Shown: positions 25,434-34,858, counted from the stretch's first letter. The stretch is 64,000 nucleotides of DNA from an uncultured Flavonifractor sp. (GCF_944387675.1 NZ_CALXFV010000001.1:1-64000); one strand, 5' to 3'. Notes: a model not told the origin generated them from the sequence alone. Made by a program: numbers and translations.

Positions 25434-26404
25434 AACAATAGGATCAGCAGCGGCAGTCCGCAGAAGAGCAGCAGAGCGAAAAAGGCGGCGGCGTACAGAA
25501 TCCGCCCGGCCCGCAGGATGTCCAGGGGCTCAATGGGCCGCTGGTCGTCCCCGATGTAGGGCTTGTCCACCAGCTTGCCGAAATAGAAGTTGGGACCCGC
25601 CAGCCGGAGCTGGAGGGCGCCGGCGCAGGCCGCCTCGGTGTGGGCGGAGTTTGGGGACTTGTGGTTTTTCCGGTCCCGCTGGAAGATCCGCCAGGCGTTT
25701 TTCCCGTCATATCCCGCCGCCGCCGCACCCAGACACAGGAGTACCCCGGCCATGCGGGCGGGGAGGAAGTTCAGCACATCGTCCAGCCTGGCCGCCGTCC
25801 GCCCGAAATACAGGTAGGTTTCGTTTCGGTAGCCCACCATGGAGTCCATGGTGTTGGCCGCCTTGTAGAGCATACCCAGGGGTGCGCCCCCCACGGCCAG
25901 AAAGAGAAGGGGGGCGATCACTCCGTCGGAGGCGTTCTCAGCCACCGTCTCCACCGCCGCCCGGGACACCCCTGCCTCGTCCAGGACGGCGGTATCCCGG
26001 CCCACAATCATGGACACGGCATACCGGGCCTTGTCCAGGTCTCCTGCCTTCAGGGCGTCGTACACCTTCCGGCTCTCGGCGGCCAGGGATTTGGTGGCCA
26101 GCAGCTGGTAGCTCAGCACACTCTCCACCCCCAGAGCCAGCCAGGGGCTGGCCTGGCGGCAGACCCACAGCACTCCCGCCGTCAGGCCGGTGGGGATGGC
26201 CAGGGTAAAGACCACCAGCACCACACCCCCTGCCAGCTCACCGGCAGGGGACTTGGGGAACAGCCTGCGCAGCCCCTTTTCCAGTCCGGCGATCAGCGCG
26301 CCTATAGCCCGCACCGGGTGGGGCGCCCAGTGGGGGTCCCCCAGCAGCAAATCCAGGCAGAAACCGATGAGCAGGGCCAGCAGATGCATAATTGCCCAAC
26401 TCAT
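25427..26404 (-). CDS. cbiB: Adenosylcobinamide-phosphate synthase
   Basis: 325 residues, an integral membrane protein. It attaches aminopropanol phosphate to adenosylcobyric acid. GFCLDLLLGDPHWAPHPVRAIG at the N-terminus is the family hallmark (shown in part: DLLLGDPHWAPHPVRA), then ENASDGVIAPLLF and NTMDSMVGYRNETY. Start ATG 26404 overlaps the phosphatase stop (ATGA). Longer upstream start codons lie inside the neighbour. Confidence 0.94.
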   Translation of the reverse strand: MSWAIMHLLALLIGFCLDLLLGDPHWAPHPVRAIGALIAGLEKGLRRLFPKSPAGELAGGVVLVVFTLAIPTGLTAGVLWVCRQASPWLALGVESVLSYQLLATKSLAAESRKVYDALKAGDLDKARYAVSMIVGRDTAVLDEAGVSRAAVETVAENASDGVIAPLLFLAVGGAPLGMLYKAANTMDSMVGYRNETYLYFGRTAARLDDVLNFLPARMAGVLLCLGAAAAGYDGKNAWRIFQRDRKNHKSPNSAHTEAACAGALQLRLAGPNFYFGKLVDKPYIGDDQRPIEPLDILRAGRILYAAAFFALLLFCGLPLLILLFP

Positions 26405-26997
26405 CCCCCGTACTCCTCCAGAACCGTCAGCTCCAGGGTGTCCGGGTCCACGGAAACCCGGAAGCCCCCGCAGTTGGGACACATCCACCCGTAATAACTC
26501 CGCTCCGGCCGGCCGTATTTGCTCAGCAGGCCCATGAGAGAGCCGCCGTGGGACACCACGCCCACCTGCTGGAAGCCCCGCCGCCGGGCGTCCGCCGTCA
26601 GCAGTTCCAGGCCGCGAGACATCCGCGCCACCACCTGCTCAGCGCTCTCCCCCACCGGCATGGCGGCAAAGTTCAGGCGGGTACCGCTTTGGCCGATCCA
26701 GGCCTGATACAGGGGGTCATCCTTCAGCTCCTCGTGATTTTTCCCCTCGAAGGGGCCGAAATCACTCTCCCGCAGCTGAGGGATCGCCGTACTTTCCACC
26801 CCGGGCCAGAGCAGCTCCGCCGTCCGGCGGCAGCGGCTCAGAGGGCTGGTGTAGATGTGCTCCACTCGGGGCAGGGTGGTACCCACCCGCCGGGCCAGCG
26901 CCTCCCCCTGAGGAATCAGGGGCAGGTCCAGGGTACCCACAAACCGCTTTTCCAGGTTGCCCTGGGTGGTGCCGTGGCGTATGAGAATCAGTTCCAT
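26401..26997 (-). CDS. cobC: Histidine phosphatase family protein, probable alpha-ribazole phosphatase
   Basis: 198 residues. The phosphoglycerate-mutase-type motif LILIRHGTTQGN with the phosphorylated His is at the N-terminus; the second His is in VVSHGGSLMGLL. The family is broad, but its place between cbiB and cobS/cobU supports removal of phosphate from alpha-ribazole-5'-phosphate or from adenosylcobalamin-5'-phosphate. A C-terminal WMCPNCGG pair of cysteines is present. Start ATG 26997 overlaps the next gene by 10 nt. Confidence 0.85.
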   Translation of the reverse strand: MELILIRHGTTQGNLEKRFVGTLDLPLIPQGEALARRVGTTLPRVEHIYTSPLSRCRRTAELLWPGVESTAIPQLRESDFGPFEGKNHEELKDDPLYQAWIGQSGTRLNFAAMPVGESAEQVVARMSRGLELLTADARRRGFQQVGVVSHGGSLMGLLSKYGRPERSYYGWMCPNCGGFRVSVDPDTLELTVLEEYGG

Positions 26998-27347
26998 GCC
27001 TGGGGATCTCCTTTCAATGTCATGGGCAGACCGCAGAAAATCCGCTCCACCCGCTCCGCCCGCTTGGCCAGGCGGCAGCACAGCCGCCCCACCTGTTCCC
27101 GCCAGGCCCGCTGGTCCGGGTCCACCGGCACCACCCCGCAGCCCACCTCGTCACAGATGAGGATGATGTCGGGATTGGCGGAGAGCAGCGCCTCCTCGTC
27201 CAGGTCGGACCACACCTCCACCCCGTCGAAAACAGGCAGGGTCCGGGCCTCCTCCGGAGTGCGGGCCACCTGCTCCGGACCGTATCCGGTTTTTTTCAGC
27301 ACATAGTCCAGCTTACCCTGGGCCGCGCCGCCGATAATCAGGGTCAT
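26988..27347 (-). CDS. Short CobU-like P-loop protein
   Basis: 119 residues, much shorter than CobU (174 residues in this cluster). The N-terminus MTLIIGGAAQGKLDYVLKK aligns with the CobU start ILVSGGAGSGKSEFAEG, but the usual Ser/Thr after the P-loop Lys is Leu. ILICDEVGCGVVPVDPDQRAWRE resembles the CobU Walker B and nucleotide-specificity region (VTNE...VP-type). It may be a degenerate or regulatory paralogue. It is translationally coupled on both sides (ATGA with cobS, 10-nt overlap with cobC). Function unproven. Confidence 0.75.
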   Translation of the reverse strand: MTLIIGGAAQGKLDYVLKKTGYGPEQVARTPEEARTLPVFDGVEVWSDLDEEALLSANPDIILICDEVGCGVVPVDPDQRAWREQVGRLCCRLAKRAERVERIFCGLPMTLKGDPQAWN

Positions 27348-28111
27348 ACTACCGCCACCACCTTCTGGGCGATCACCACCGCCAACACCATGACCAGCTC
27401 GCAGGTCTGGAGGAAAAAGCCCGCCAAATCGCCGGTGACGCCGCCGAACTGCTTTTTGCACATCGCCTGGTAGTACAGGCAGACCAGGAACGCGCCCGCC
27501 AGCAGAGCCCCGCCCTCCGCCAGCGCGGCGACCACTATGGCCACCCCGCACATGGCTACCCATGCTCCCAGCGCCAGGTCTGCCTTGAACCTGTCCATAG
27601 GCCCGGTGAAGGTGGCCAGCATCCCGGTACCCCGGGCGTTGGGCATGTTGACGGCGAAGAAGCCGGACAGGCTGCGGGACAGGACAGGCCCCAGGGCCAG
27701 CACCACAGCGGTTCGCTCCGTAAGCTCCACCTCGCACCAGGCGCCGAAGAACACCAGCAGGTAGAGTCCGCAGCAGATAATGGCGAAGGCCCCGGTGTGG
27801 GAATCCTTCAAAATCTCCAGCTTTCGCTCCCTGCTCTGGTGGGAGGACAGGGCGTCGCAGGTGTCGCAGAAACCATCCAGATGGATGCCGCCGCTGAAGG
27901 CGATGGGCAGGAGCAGGGCAACGGCGGCAAACAGGGCGGAGCCGATATGCAGAAACTCCGCCAGGGCCATCCAGCCGTACAGCGCCGCCCCGATGACCGC
28001 ACCTACCAGGGGGAACCAGCACAGCGCCCAGGACAGGGCCTTCTCCTCCCAGTCCACCCTGGGCATGGGCAGCTTGGAGTACATGGCAAAGGCAACGATC
28101 ATGCTTTTCAA
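27344..28111 (-). CDS. cobS: Adenosylcobinamide-GDP ribazoletransferase (cobalamin synthase)
   Basis: 255 residues, a multi-pass membrane protein. It joins adenosylcobinamide-GDP and alpha-ribazole(-P). Family motifs: MYSKLPMPRVDW, GGIHLDGFCDTCDALSS with the acidic metal site, and LKDSHTGAFAI. Start chosen: TTG 28111, which overlaps the cobU stop as TTGA and sits 8 nt from GGAAG; ATG 28102 is the alternative. Confidence 0.93.
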   Translation of the reverse strand: MKSMIVAFAMYSKLPMPRVDWEEKALSWALCWFPLVGAVIGAALYGWMALAEFLHIGSALFAAVALLLPIAFSGGIHLDGFCDTCDALSSHQSRERKLEILKDSHTGAFAIICCGLYLLVFFGAWCEVELTERTAVVLALGPVLSRSLSGFFAVNMPNARGTGMLATFTGPMDRFKADLALGAWVAMCGVAIVVAALAEGGALLAGAFLVCLYYQAMCKKQFGGVTGDLAGFFLQTCELVMVLAVVIAQKVVAVV

Positions 28112-28632
28112 GTTCTCTCTTCCTTCCAGGTCACGGGGATTCCGCACACCACTTCGTATACATCATCCGCCCGGGCGGCAATGGCCCGATTCAGATCGGC
28201 CAGCAATTCCAGATAGGCGGCGGTCTCCGGGTCATAGCGCACCCCGTCGGAGAACAGCTCGTTGGTGACCACCACCAGTAGCGCCGCCCGGGCGGCGGCC
28301 CGCCGGACTCCCGCCAGCACCCGGCCGAAGGCGGCCTTCCCGCCTCCCTCAGGGGCAAAGTACTCGTTGGCGGCCAGATTGGACAGGTCCTCCAGCAGCA
28401 CGGCGCACCCCGCCGGCAGCTCCCGCTGTTCCAGTCCAGTGGGACACTCCAGAGTGGAAAACCCCTTTCCCGCCCGCATGGCCCGGTGGCGCGCCACCCG
28501 GCGGGTGCTCTCGGCGTCCCACACCTGCATGGTGGCCAGATAAATCCGCTCCTGCAATCCGGAGGAAACCACCAGTCCTTCGGCAAACTCCGACTTGCCG
28601 CTGCCGGCTCCGCCGGATACCAAAATCAGCAC
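28108..28632 (-). CDS. cobU: Adenosylcobinamide kinase / adenosylcobinamide-phosphate guanylyltransferase
   Basis: 174 residues. P-loop VSGGAGSGKSEFAE at the N-terminus, then YLATMQVWDAE, RHRAMR with the guanylylated-His region, LLEDLSNLAANE and VVVTNELFSDGVRYDP. It phosphorylates adenosylcobinamide and transfers GMP. Start: GTG 28632 with a GGGAGGGAG site; longer starts reach into non-coding DNA. The 145-nt gap to cobT holds two GC-rich hairpins without a U-tract and no gene. Confidence 0.92.
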   Translation of the reverse strand: MLILVSGGAGSGKSEFAEGLVVSSGLQERIYLATMQVWDAESTRRVARHRAMRAGKGFSTLECPTGLEQRELPAGCAVLLEDLSNLAANEYFAPEGGGKAAFGRVLAGVRRAAARAALLVVVTNELFSDGVRYDPETAAYLELLADLNRAIAARADDVYEVVCGIPVTWKEERT

Positions 28633-28777
28633 GGCTGCTTCTCCCTCCCTATTTCCAAACAGGTGCGGAACAGGACCACGCGCCTGCACAGTACGCCTTA
28701 ACTTGTGGCCGCGGCGGCCGCAAGCGCCTTTGCGCGGCGAAGGCGCGTGGATATCAAAACCGGTTTCCGCCCTGGAC

Positions 28778-29836
28778 TCACGTCAAGGGCTGATAGGCTT
28801 CGATGTTGGTAGCTTCAAAGGTGGTCATCTCCCGGTACACCGCCAGGCCCATATCCAGCAGGGGCATCACCGCCACCGCGCCGGTCCCCTCTCCCAGCCG
28901 CATGCCGGCGTAGAGGAAGGGTTCCAGGCCCAGCTCCGCCAGCACCAGGCGGCTGGCCGGCTCGTCGGAGGCGTGGGAGCCCAGCATATAGTCCCGGCTG
29001 TAGGGACACAGACGGGCGGCGATCAGGGCGGCCACCGAGGAAATAAAGCCGTCCACCAGCACCGGCACATGGCACAGGGCGCCCCCTAAAAACACCCCGG
29101 CCAGTCCCGCCAGGTCCAGCCCCCCCACCTTGCTCACCACATCCAGGGGGTCGTTTGGATCGGGCCGGTTGCAGGCGATGCCGGTCTCAATGGCCCGGAT
29201 CTTCCGCTGCAGTCCCTCGCTGGACAGCCCGGCTCCCCGGCCGGTCATGTCCACCGGGTCCCGGGCCAGGAAGACGGCGGCCACAGCGGAGGAGGTGGTG
29301 GTGTTGCCGATCCCCATCTCCCCGGTGGCCAGCAGGCGCACGCCTCTCCCGCACAGCTCCTTGGCAATCTCCACACCGGTGAGCACCGCCTGCTCCGCCT
29401 CCGCCCGGGTCATGGCGGGTCCCCGGGTAAAGTCGGCGGTACCCCGGCGGATGTTCTTCTGCAAAATCCGATCCCCGTTCAGCGGCGTGGCGGTGCCGAT
29501 ATCCACCGGCACCACCTCCGCTCCCGCCAGCCTGGACATGGCGCACACACTGGTATCCCCCGTGGACATGTTTTCCGCCACGATGGCGGTAACTTCCTGT
29601 CCGGTCTGGGTAACGCCCTGGGCCACCACCCCGTTATCGGCGCACATCACCACCACCGCCCGCTTGGAGATGTCCACGTCGGGAGTGCCGGTGATGGCCG
29701 CCATGCGAATGACCGCCTCCTCCAGCGCACCCAGGCTGCCCAGAGGCTTGGCAATGGAGTCCCAGCGGATCTTGGCCGCCGCCGCCGCGTTCTGGTCGGC
29801 GGGGATGATGGAGCGTACCACTTCTTCCAGTGTCAT
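28778..29836 (-). CDS. cobT: Nicotinate-nucleotide--dimethylbenzimidazole phosphoribosyltransferase
   Basis: 352 residues, standard length. It activates the lower-ligand base to alpha-ribazole phosphate. Seen: IAKPLGSLGALE, VVMCADNGVVAQGVTQ, LLATGEMGIGNTTTSSA, and the catalytic Glu region near GMRLGEGTGAV. No dimethylbenzimidazole synthesis gene is in view, so the base may be imported or another benzimidazole or phenol used. Start overlaps cbiA (ATGA). Confidence 0.95.
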   Translation of the reverse strand: MTLEEVVRSIIPADQNAAAAAKIRWDSIAKPLGSLGALEEAVIRMAAITGTPDVDISKRAVVVMCADNGVVAQGVTQTGQEVTAIVAENMSTGDTSVCAMSRLAGAEVVPVDIGTATPLNGDRILQKNIRRGTADFTRGPAMTRAEAEQAVLTGVEIAKELCGRGVRLLATGEMGIGNTTTSSAVAAVFLARDPVDMTGRGAGLSSEGLQRKIRAIETGIACNRPDPNDPLDVVSKVGGLDLAGLAGVFLGGALCHVPVLVDGFISSVAALIAARLCPYSRDYMLGSHASDEPASRLVLAELGLEPFLYAGMRLGEGTGAVAVMPLLDMGLAVYREMTTFEATNIEAYQPLT

Positions 29837-31206
29837 AGCGATTCCTCCGTTTGGTAGCGGCGTGCCGCCGCCACAAAATTACGGGCCATCTGGGGCCTGG
29901 CCCAAAAGTGCACGTGGGGAAAGCCGGCGTACAGGGTGGGGGTGTGAAAGCCGCAGTCCCAGCTCCGCTCGCTCAGCGGCTTTTGGGCGCGGAAGTCCCC
30001 GCCGGGTGTGGTGCTGTCCCAGTAGTGGAACTCATGGGCGGGGAAGCACTCCCCCGCCTTGCACAGCAGGCCGTCCGTCCGGGCCGTCAGGGTGACGTAT
30101 CCGAACCGGCCCAGCCTGCCGGTGTTGTGGGCGTCCCCAGAAACGGCCCCCGCCATGTGCCAGCTGTACCGGCCGTCCGCATCCCCCAGATTGCGGTGGA
30201 GATAGAGAAATCCGCCGCACTCGGCCACCGTGGGCAGGCCGTGCAAGATTTTATAGTGGATCTCCTGAAGCAGGCTGTGATTGCCCGCCAGCTCTTTGGC
30301 ATACTCCTCCGGGTAGCCGCCCCCCAGATAGAGTCCGCAGGTCCCCTTCGGCAGGGTCCCGTCCGCCAGGGGGGAGAACTCCGCCAGCCTTGCCCCCAGG
30401 GTCTCCAGCAGCTCCAGGCCGTCGGCGTAATAGAAGCAGAAGGCCTTGTCCTTCGCCACGGCGATAACCGGCTCTCCCTCCACCGGCGGCGGCAGAGGGA
30501 CGGGCGTGACATTCAGCGGCGGCGCAGAGGCGGCCAGGGCCAGCAGGCCGTCCAAATCCAAGCTCTCCTCCGCCTGGGCCGCCAGCGCCTGGAGTTTTCC
30601 CTTCAAACCGGCCACCTCACCGGCGGTAACCAGACCCAGGTGGCGGCTCTCCAGGGAGCAGGCGGGGAGATTGGGCAGATAGCCGTATACGGCAAGGCCG
30701 GTCTCGGCCTCGATGCACTCCTTTAAGCGGGGGTAGAGTATGGGGGACACCCGGTTTAAAATTACGCCTTTGATCCCGCTGTCCGGGCGGAAGGTCTTCA
30801 GTCCATGGACCACCGCCGCCACGGTGCGGGCGCTGCCCCGGCCGTCGGCCACCAGCACCGCCGGGGTACAGGTGACCCGGGCCAGGTGGTAGGCGCTGGC
30901 CTGATGGCTCATGGCGATACCGTCGTAATACCCCATAACCCCTTCCAAAAGGGACAGCCCCGCCCCGGCGCTGTTCTTCGCCAGCAGATACCGGGTCTTC
31001 TCCTCCCCCAGGAAAAACAGGTCCAGATTCCGGCTTTTGGCCCCGATGATCTCGCTGTGAAACATGGGGTCGATATAGTCCGGGCCGCACTTGAAGGCCA
31101 CCGGGTTTATTCCCCGGTTCATCAGGGCCTGGAGGATGGCGCAGGTCACGGTGGTCTTGCCGCCCCCGCTGGCGGCGGCGCACAGCAGCAGCCGGGGGGT
31201 GCTCAT
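29833..31206 (-). CDS. cbiA: Cobyrinate a,c-diamide synthase
   Basis: 457 residues. It amidates the a and c carboxylates of cobyrinate with glutamine and ATP. An N-terminal P-loop (LLCAAASGGGKTTVTCA), FKCGPDYIDPMFH and EGVMGYYDG belong to the synthetase domain; the C-terminal GATase has LYLGGGYPEEYA and VAECGGFLYLH with the Cys. Start ATG 31206 overlaps the cbiET stop (ATGA). Confidence 0.95.
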   Translation of the reverse strand: MSTPRLLLCAAASGGGKTTVTCAILQALMNRGINPVAFKCGPDYIDPMFHSEIIGAKSRNLDLFFLGEEKTRYLLAKNSAGAGLSLLEGVMGYYDGIAMSHQASAYHLARVTCTPAVLVADGRGSARTVAAVVHGLKTFRPDSGIKGVILNRVSPILYPRLKECIEAETGLAVYGYLPNLPACSLESRHLGLVTAGEVAGLKGKLQALAAQAEESLDLDGLLALAASAPPLNVTPVPLPPPVEGEPVIAVAKDKAFCFYYADGLELLETLGARLAEFSPLADGTLPKGTCGLYLGGGYPEEYAKELAGNHSLLQEIHYKILHGLPTVAECGGFLYLHRNLGDADGRYSWHMAGAVSGDAHNTGRLGRFGYVTLTARTDGLLCKAGECFPAHEFHYWDSTTPGGDFRAQKPLSERSWDCGFHTPTLYAGFPHVHFWARPQMARNFVAAARRYQTEESL

Positions 31207-32399
31207 GCCCGCCCCTCCCCGGAGAACATCCACACCGGGTTCTGGGCATCCATCAGGTGGTAGCGCCCGGCGGGCCTGGTGCGGGTCACCGACACCTGCA
31301 CCATCTCCGCCCCCTCCAGCCCGGCGAAGAGCCGGGCGGCCTCCGCCACCGTCTCCAGGGTGACGGCGGTACACACCACCCGGGCGGCGGGATTTTTCTC
31401 AAAAATTACCCTGAGAATCTCACTCAATTTCCCGGAAGTGCCGCCGATGAATACCCGATGGGGGGCGGGCAGCTCCTCCAGGGCCGCGGGGGCCTCCCCT
31501 CTGACCACAGCCAGGTTACAGGCGCGGAAGCGGGCTTTGTTCTCCTCCAGCAGAGCCAGAGCCTCCGCCTTCCTCTCCACGGCGAACACCTGCCCGGCGG
31601 GGCAGGCAAGGGCGCACTCCACCGACACCGAGCCGGTTCCGGCTCCCACATCCCACACCACATGGTCTTCCGCCAGCCGCAGCTTGGACAGGGCCAGGGT
31701 CCGCACCTCCTCCTTGGTCATGGGGACATCCCCCCGGAGAAAGGAGCCGTCGGGCAGGCCCGGACTCTGAAAGGGCCGGGTCACCGGATTGGGGTTTTCC
31801 GCCAGCAGCACCGACAGGTCGGCAAAGCTCTCCTCCGCCAGCTCCGCCGCCGTGCCGGCGGCGATCCGCTCCCCGTCATAGCCCAGCCGCTCCCCCACCC
31901 ATACCTGCACCGCTCCCAGTCCCCGCCGGGTCAGCTCCCGGCAGATGTCCTGGGCCTTGGTAGACCCGCCGGTGAGGGCAAAGGTGCGGGCATTGCGCTG
32001 AATCTCCCCCACCGCATTGTGGCTGCGGCCGTGGGCGCTGACAATTTTCACATCCTGCCAGTCCAGACACAGCCTGGCGCAGAAGCAGCTCAGGGAGGAG
32101 ACGCCGGGAATGGTGATCACCTGATGCTCCTCCAGCAGGGACCACAGGCGCCTGGCTCCGCTATAAAAGCCGGTGTCTCCGGAGAGCAGCACTCCTACCG
32201 GTCCCTCCTCCCGCCGCTTGCCGATATATTCCGCAATATCGGACCCGGCGATGAGGGGAACGCACTGGTGGCTCTCCGCCCAGGGCTCCAGCAGCCGGGG
32301 AGCGCCCACCAGCACCGGACAGGTCCGGATGGCCTCCAGTCCGTCCAGGGTGATGGTCCCCGGCGTTCCCATGCCCACCCCGATGAGATAGACCTTCAT
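31203..32399 (-). CDS. cbiET: Fused cobalt-precorrin-7 C5- and C15-methyltransferase/decarboxylase (CbiE-CbiT)
   Basis: 398 residues. The CbiE half (about 1-195) has YLIGVGMGTPGTITLDGLEA and LLSGDTGFYSGARRL. The CbiT half (about 215-398) is a Rossmann methyltransferase with VWDVGAGTGSVSVECA and RVFIGGTSGKL, and also removes the acetate carboxyl at C12. The fused arrangement is the CobL type. Start ATG 32399 overlaps cbiJ (ATGA). Confidence 0.94.
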   Translation of the reverse strand: MKVYLIGVGMGTPGTITLDGLEAIRTCPVLVGAPRLLEPWAESHQCVPLIAGSDIAEYIGKRREEGPVGVLLSGDTGFYSGARRLWSLLEEHQVITIPGVSSLSCFCARLCLDWQDVKIVSAHGRSHNAVGEIQRNARTFALTGGSTKAQDICRELTRRGLGAVQVWVGERLGYDGERIAAGTAAELAEESFADLSVLLAENPNPVTRPFQSPGLPDGSFLRGDVPMTKEEVRTLALSKLRLAEDHVVWDVGAGTGSVSVECALACPAGQVFAVERKAEALALLEENKARFRACNLAVVRGEAPAALEELPAPHRVFIGGTSGKLSEILRVIFEKNPAARVVCTAVTLETVAEAARLFAGLEGAEMVQVSVTRTRPAGRYHLMDAQNPVWMFSGEGRA

Positions 32400-33136
32400 G
32401 CCCCTTCCTCCTTCAGCCTCTCCTGCATATCCTCCAGGGTCAGGCCCTGTTCCGCGCCGGGCCGCTCCACTACCAGCAGGGCGGCTCCCGCCTCTTGCGC
32501 GGCCTCCGCCTTCTCCCGGAAGCCGCCGAAGCCGCCGGTGTCCTTGGTCACCAGGGTCTTAATGTGATATTGCTTCAGCAGGGCCACATTCAGCTCTTTG
32601 GAAAAGGGACCCTGCATGCAGATGATCTGTTTCGGCGGAAAACCCAGCTCCAGACAGCGCTCCAGGGAGTCCGGCAGGGGCAGCACCCGGGGAAAGCAGC
32701 GCTCGGTAAGGCCGGGCCGGGCGAAGGCGTCCAGTTCCTTGCTGCCGGTGGTAAGCAGTACGTTCCCCGGCAGGCCCTCCAGCATGTCCGCCGCCGCGGC
32801 CATGCTCTCCGCCCTGGGGTACCGCTCTGCCCCGTCGGACCGGCGCACCAGCCGGAGGCAGGGCAGCCCCGCCGCACCCGCCGCCGCCCGGATGTTGGCC
32901 GTCACCTCCGCAGCGTAGGGGTGGGTGGCGTCCACCACATGGGTGAAGGGGCGGGACGCCATGAGCTGTTCCATCTCCGCCCGGTCCAGCCGGCCCACAT
33001 GGGACTGTATCCCCCGGGGGAGCAGGGTTTCGCCGTACTCGGTGGCCACGCACACCAGGCAGGAGACGCGCCGGGCCAGCAGCCACGCCGCCAGCTCCCG
33101 GCCCTCGGCGGTACCGCCGAAAAGCAGCACATCCAT
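32396..33136 (-). CDS. cbiJ: Cobalt-precorrin-6A reductase
   Basis: 246 residues. It reduces the macrocycle of cobalt-precorrin-6A with NAD(P)H. DVLLFGGTAEGRELA at the N-terminus is diagnostic, then VVDATHPYAAEVTANI, LLTTGSKEL and VTKDTGGFGGFREK near the end. Start ATG 33136 is 1 nt from the cbiH stop. Confidence 0.94.
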   Translation of the reverse strand: MDVLLFGGTAEGRELAAWLLARRVSCLVCVATEYGETLLPRGIQSHVGRLDRAEMEQLMASRPFTHVVDATHPYAAEVTANIRAAAGAAGLPCLRLVRRSDGAERYPRAESMAAAADMLEGLPGNVLLTTGSKELDAFARPGLTERCFPRVLPLPDSLERCLELGFPPKQIICMQGPFSKELNVALLKQYHIKTLVTKDTGGFGGFREKAEAAQEAGAALLVVERPGAEQGLTLEDMQERLKEEGA

Positions 33137-33137
33137 C

Positions 33138-33872
33138 TTACTCCCCCCGCTGGAGATAGCCCCGGGGCGTGACCATCCTCCCTCCCAGCCACTTGGTCTG
33201 ACTGTTGCCGATAAAGACGGTGGTGAACATGTCCACCTGGGCATCCCGCAGCCTGGACAGGGGACACATGACTCCCTCCTCCCCCGGCCGGCCGATGTTG
33301 CGCACATAGCCGCACACCGTGTCCGGGTCCTTCTCCCGCAGCAGGATATCGCAGGCCCGCCGGAGGTAGTCCGGGCGGCTCTTGCTGGCGGGATTGTAGA
33401 GGCAGATCACAAAGTCCGCCCGGGCGGCGGCGGCGAGCCGCCCTTCAATCTTCTCCCAGGGAGTAAGCAGGTCGGACAGGGAAATCACCGCAAAGTCGTG
33501 GGTCAGGGGGGCTCCCAGCACGGCAGCCCCGCCGCAGGCGGCGGTGATGCCGGGAATCACCTCAATTTCGATGGGATCATAGTCCTGGGCCACCTCGTAG
33601 ATGAGTCCCGCCATGCCGTACACTCCCGCGTCCCCGGAACACACCACCGCCACGTCTTTCCCCGTCAGGGCGGCCTCCACCGCCGCCCGGCAGCGGTCTA
33701 CCTCCCGGCGCATCCCGGTGGACAGCATCTCCTTTTCCGGAAAATCCCCCTTCACCAGGTCAATATAGGCGGTATAGCCCACAATAAGGTCGCAGGCCGC
33801 CAGGGCGGCCCTGGCCCGGCCGGTAAGGTCGGGTCCTCCGCCGGGTCCCAGCCCGATGACTGTCACTTTCAT
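33138..33872 (-). CDS. cbiH: Cobalt-precorrin-3 C17-methyltransferase
   Basis: 244 residues. SAM methylase fold with TVIGLGPGGGPDLTGRA, GYTAYIDLVK, VVCSGDAGVYGMAGL and FVICLYNPASKSRP. It methylates C17 and contracts the ring. Start ATG 33872 overlaps cbiG (ATGA). Confidence 0.95.
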   Translation of the reverse strand: MKVTVIGLGPGGGPDLTGRARAALAACDLIVGYTAYIDLVKGDFPEKEMLSTGMRREVDRCRAAVEAALTGKDVAVVCSGDAGVYGMAGLIYEVAQDYDPIEIEVIPGITAACGGAAVLGAPLTHDFAVISLSDLLTPWEKIEGRLAAAARADFVICLYNPASKSRPDYLRRACDILLREKDPDTVCGYVRNIGRPGEEGVMCPLSRLRDAQVDMFTTVFIGNSQTKWLGGRMVTPRGYLQRGE

Positions 33873-34858
33873 GGTATCTTCCTCCCCGCCACTGCCACGG
33901 TGACGCCGTTTTTTGCCCGCTTGGGGACCAAGAGGGTGCCGCCCGCCCGGACCGCCGCCCGCTCGCACACGTTGTCCACCCCGGTGACATGTTTCACAAA
34001 ATCAGAGGGGGTAAACTCTCCCTCCGCCGCCGCCAGCTCCGCCGCCGAAAATACGGACAGAGGCAGACTGCGGGCGGCGCAGAAGGCCAGCAGGCCGGGC
34101 TCGTCCTGTTTCAAATCAATGGTAGCCACCCGTTCCACGGCGGCGGGTTCATAACCGGCAAGCGCCTCGTCCACCACCGCCTGGATGGTTTTTACGTCCG
34201 TCCCCTTCCGGCAGCCGATGCCCAGAATCAGCCCTCTGGGGGCCAGCCGCAGGGTGCGGGGGAAGGGACCCGTCCCCGTCCCCCAGGTGACCCACACCCC
34301 CAGCTCCGCCGGACCTTCCGTCAGGCCCGCCGGACAGGGGTGGGAAAACGCGCTGGCAAAGCCCACTTCCCGCCCCTCCAGCAGGGCGGCGGAAATTTCC
34401 TTTGCCAGACTCCGGTCCGTTATAGCCATGGCATGGGCTTCCGCCCATACATCCACCGCAAACAGGCCGTTGACGTCGGTGGCGGTGGAGATGGCGGCCT
34501 GGCCGCCGGTGAGTGCGGCCACCCGGCGGGCCAGCTCGTTGGCCCCGCCCACATGACCGGACAGGAGGGGGACGGCAAACCGTCCCGCCTCGTCCACGCT
34601 CACCACGGCAGGATCGGTGAATTTATCCTTTACATGGGGGGCAATGGCCCGGACGGCGATGCCGCAGGCTCCCACAAAGAGCAGGGCGTCCCTCTCTCTC
34701 CACATCCGGGCGGTCCATACCTCCAGGCTGTCCCATCCCTTCGCCCCCACCTGGGCGGCAAACCGGGCGGGGGCATGGAGATCCGCACCCAGACTGTCCG
34801 CCAGACGCCGTCCCAGCTCCGTCCCCCGGCGGGTGAAGGCAACCACCGCAGCCCTCAC
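33869..34858 (-). CDS. cbiG: Cobalt-precorrin-5A hydrolase
   Basis: 329 residues. It opens the delta-lactone and releases acetaldehyde, a step special to the anaerobic route. LLFVGACGIAVRAIAPHVKDK (in part) and LLSGHVGGANELA belong to the N-terminal domain; ILGIGCRKGTD and the C-terminal LLVPKRAKNGVTVAVA to the rest. Start GTG 34858 overlaps the cbiF stop (GTGA). Confidence 0.94.
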   Translation of the reverse strand: MRAAVVAFTRRGTELGRRLADSLGADLHAPARFAAQVGAKGWDSLEVWTARMWRERDALLFVGACGIAVRAIAPHVKDKFTDPAVVSVDEAGRFAVPLLSGHVGGANELARRVAALTGGQAAISTATDVNGLFAVDVWAEAHAMAITDRSLAKEISAALLEGREVGFASAFSHPCPAGLTEGPAELGVWVTWGTGTGPFPRTLRLAPRGLILGIGCRKGTDVKTIQAVVDEALAGYEPAAVERVATIDLKQDEPGLLAFCAARSLPLSVFSAAELAAAEGEFTPSDFVKHVTGVDNVCERAAVRAGGTLLVPKRAKNGVTVAVAGRKIP

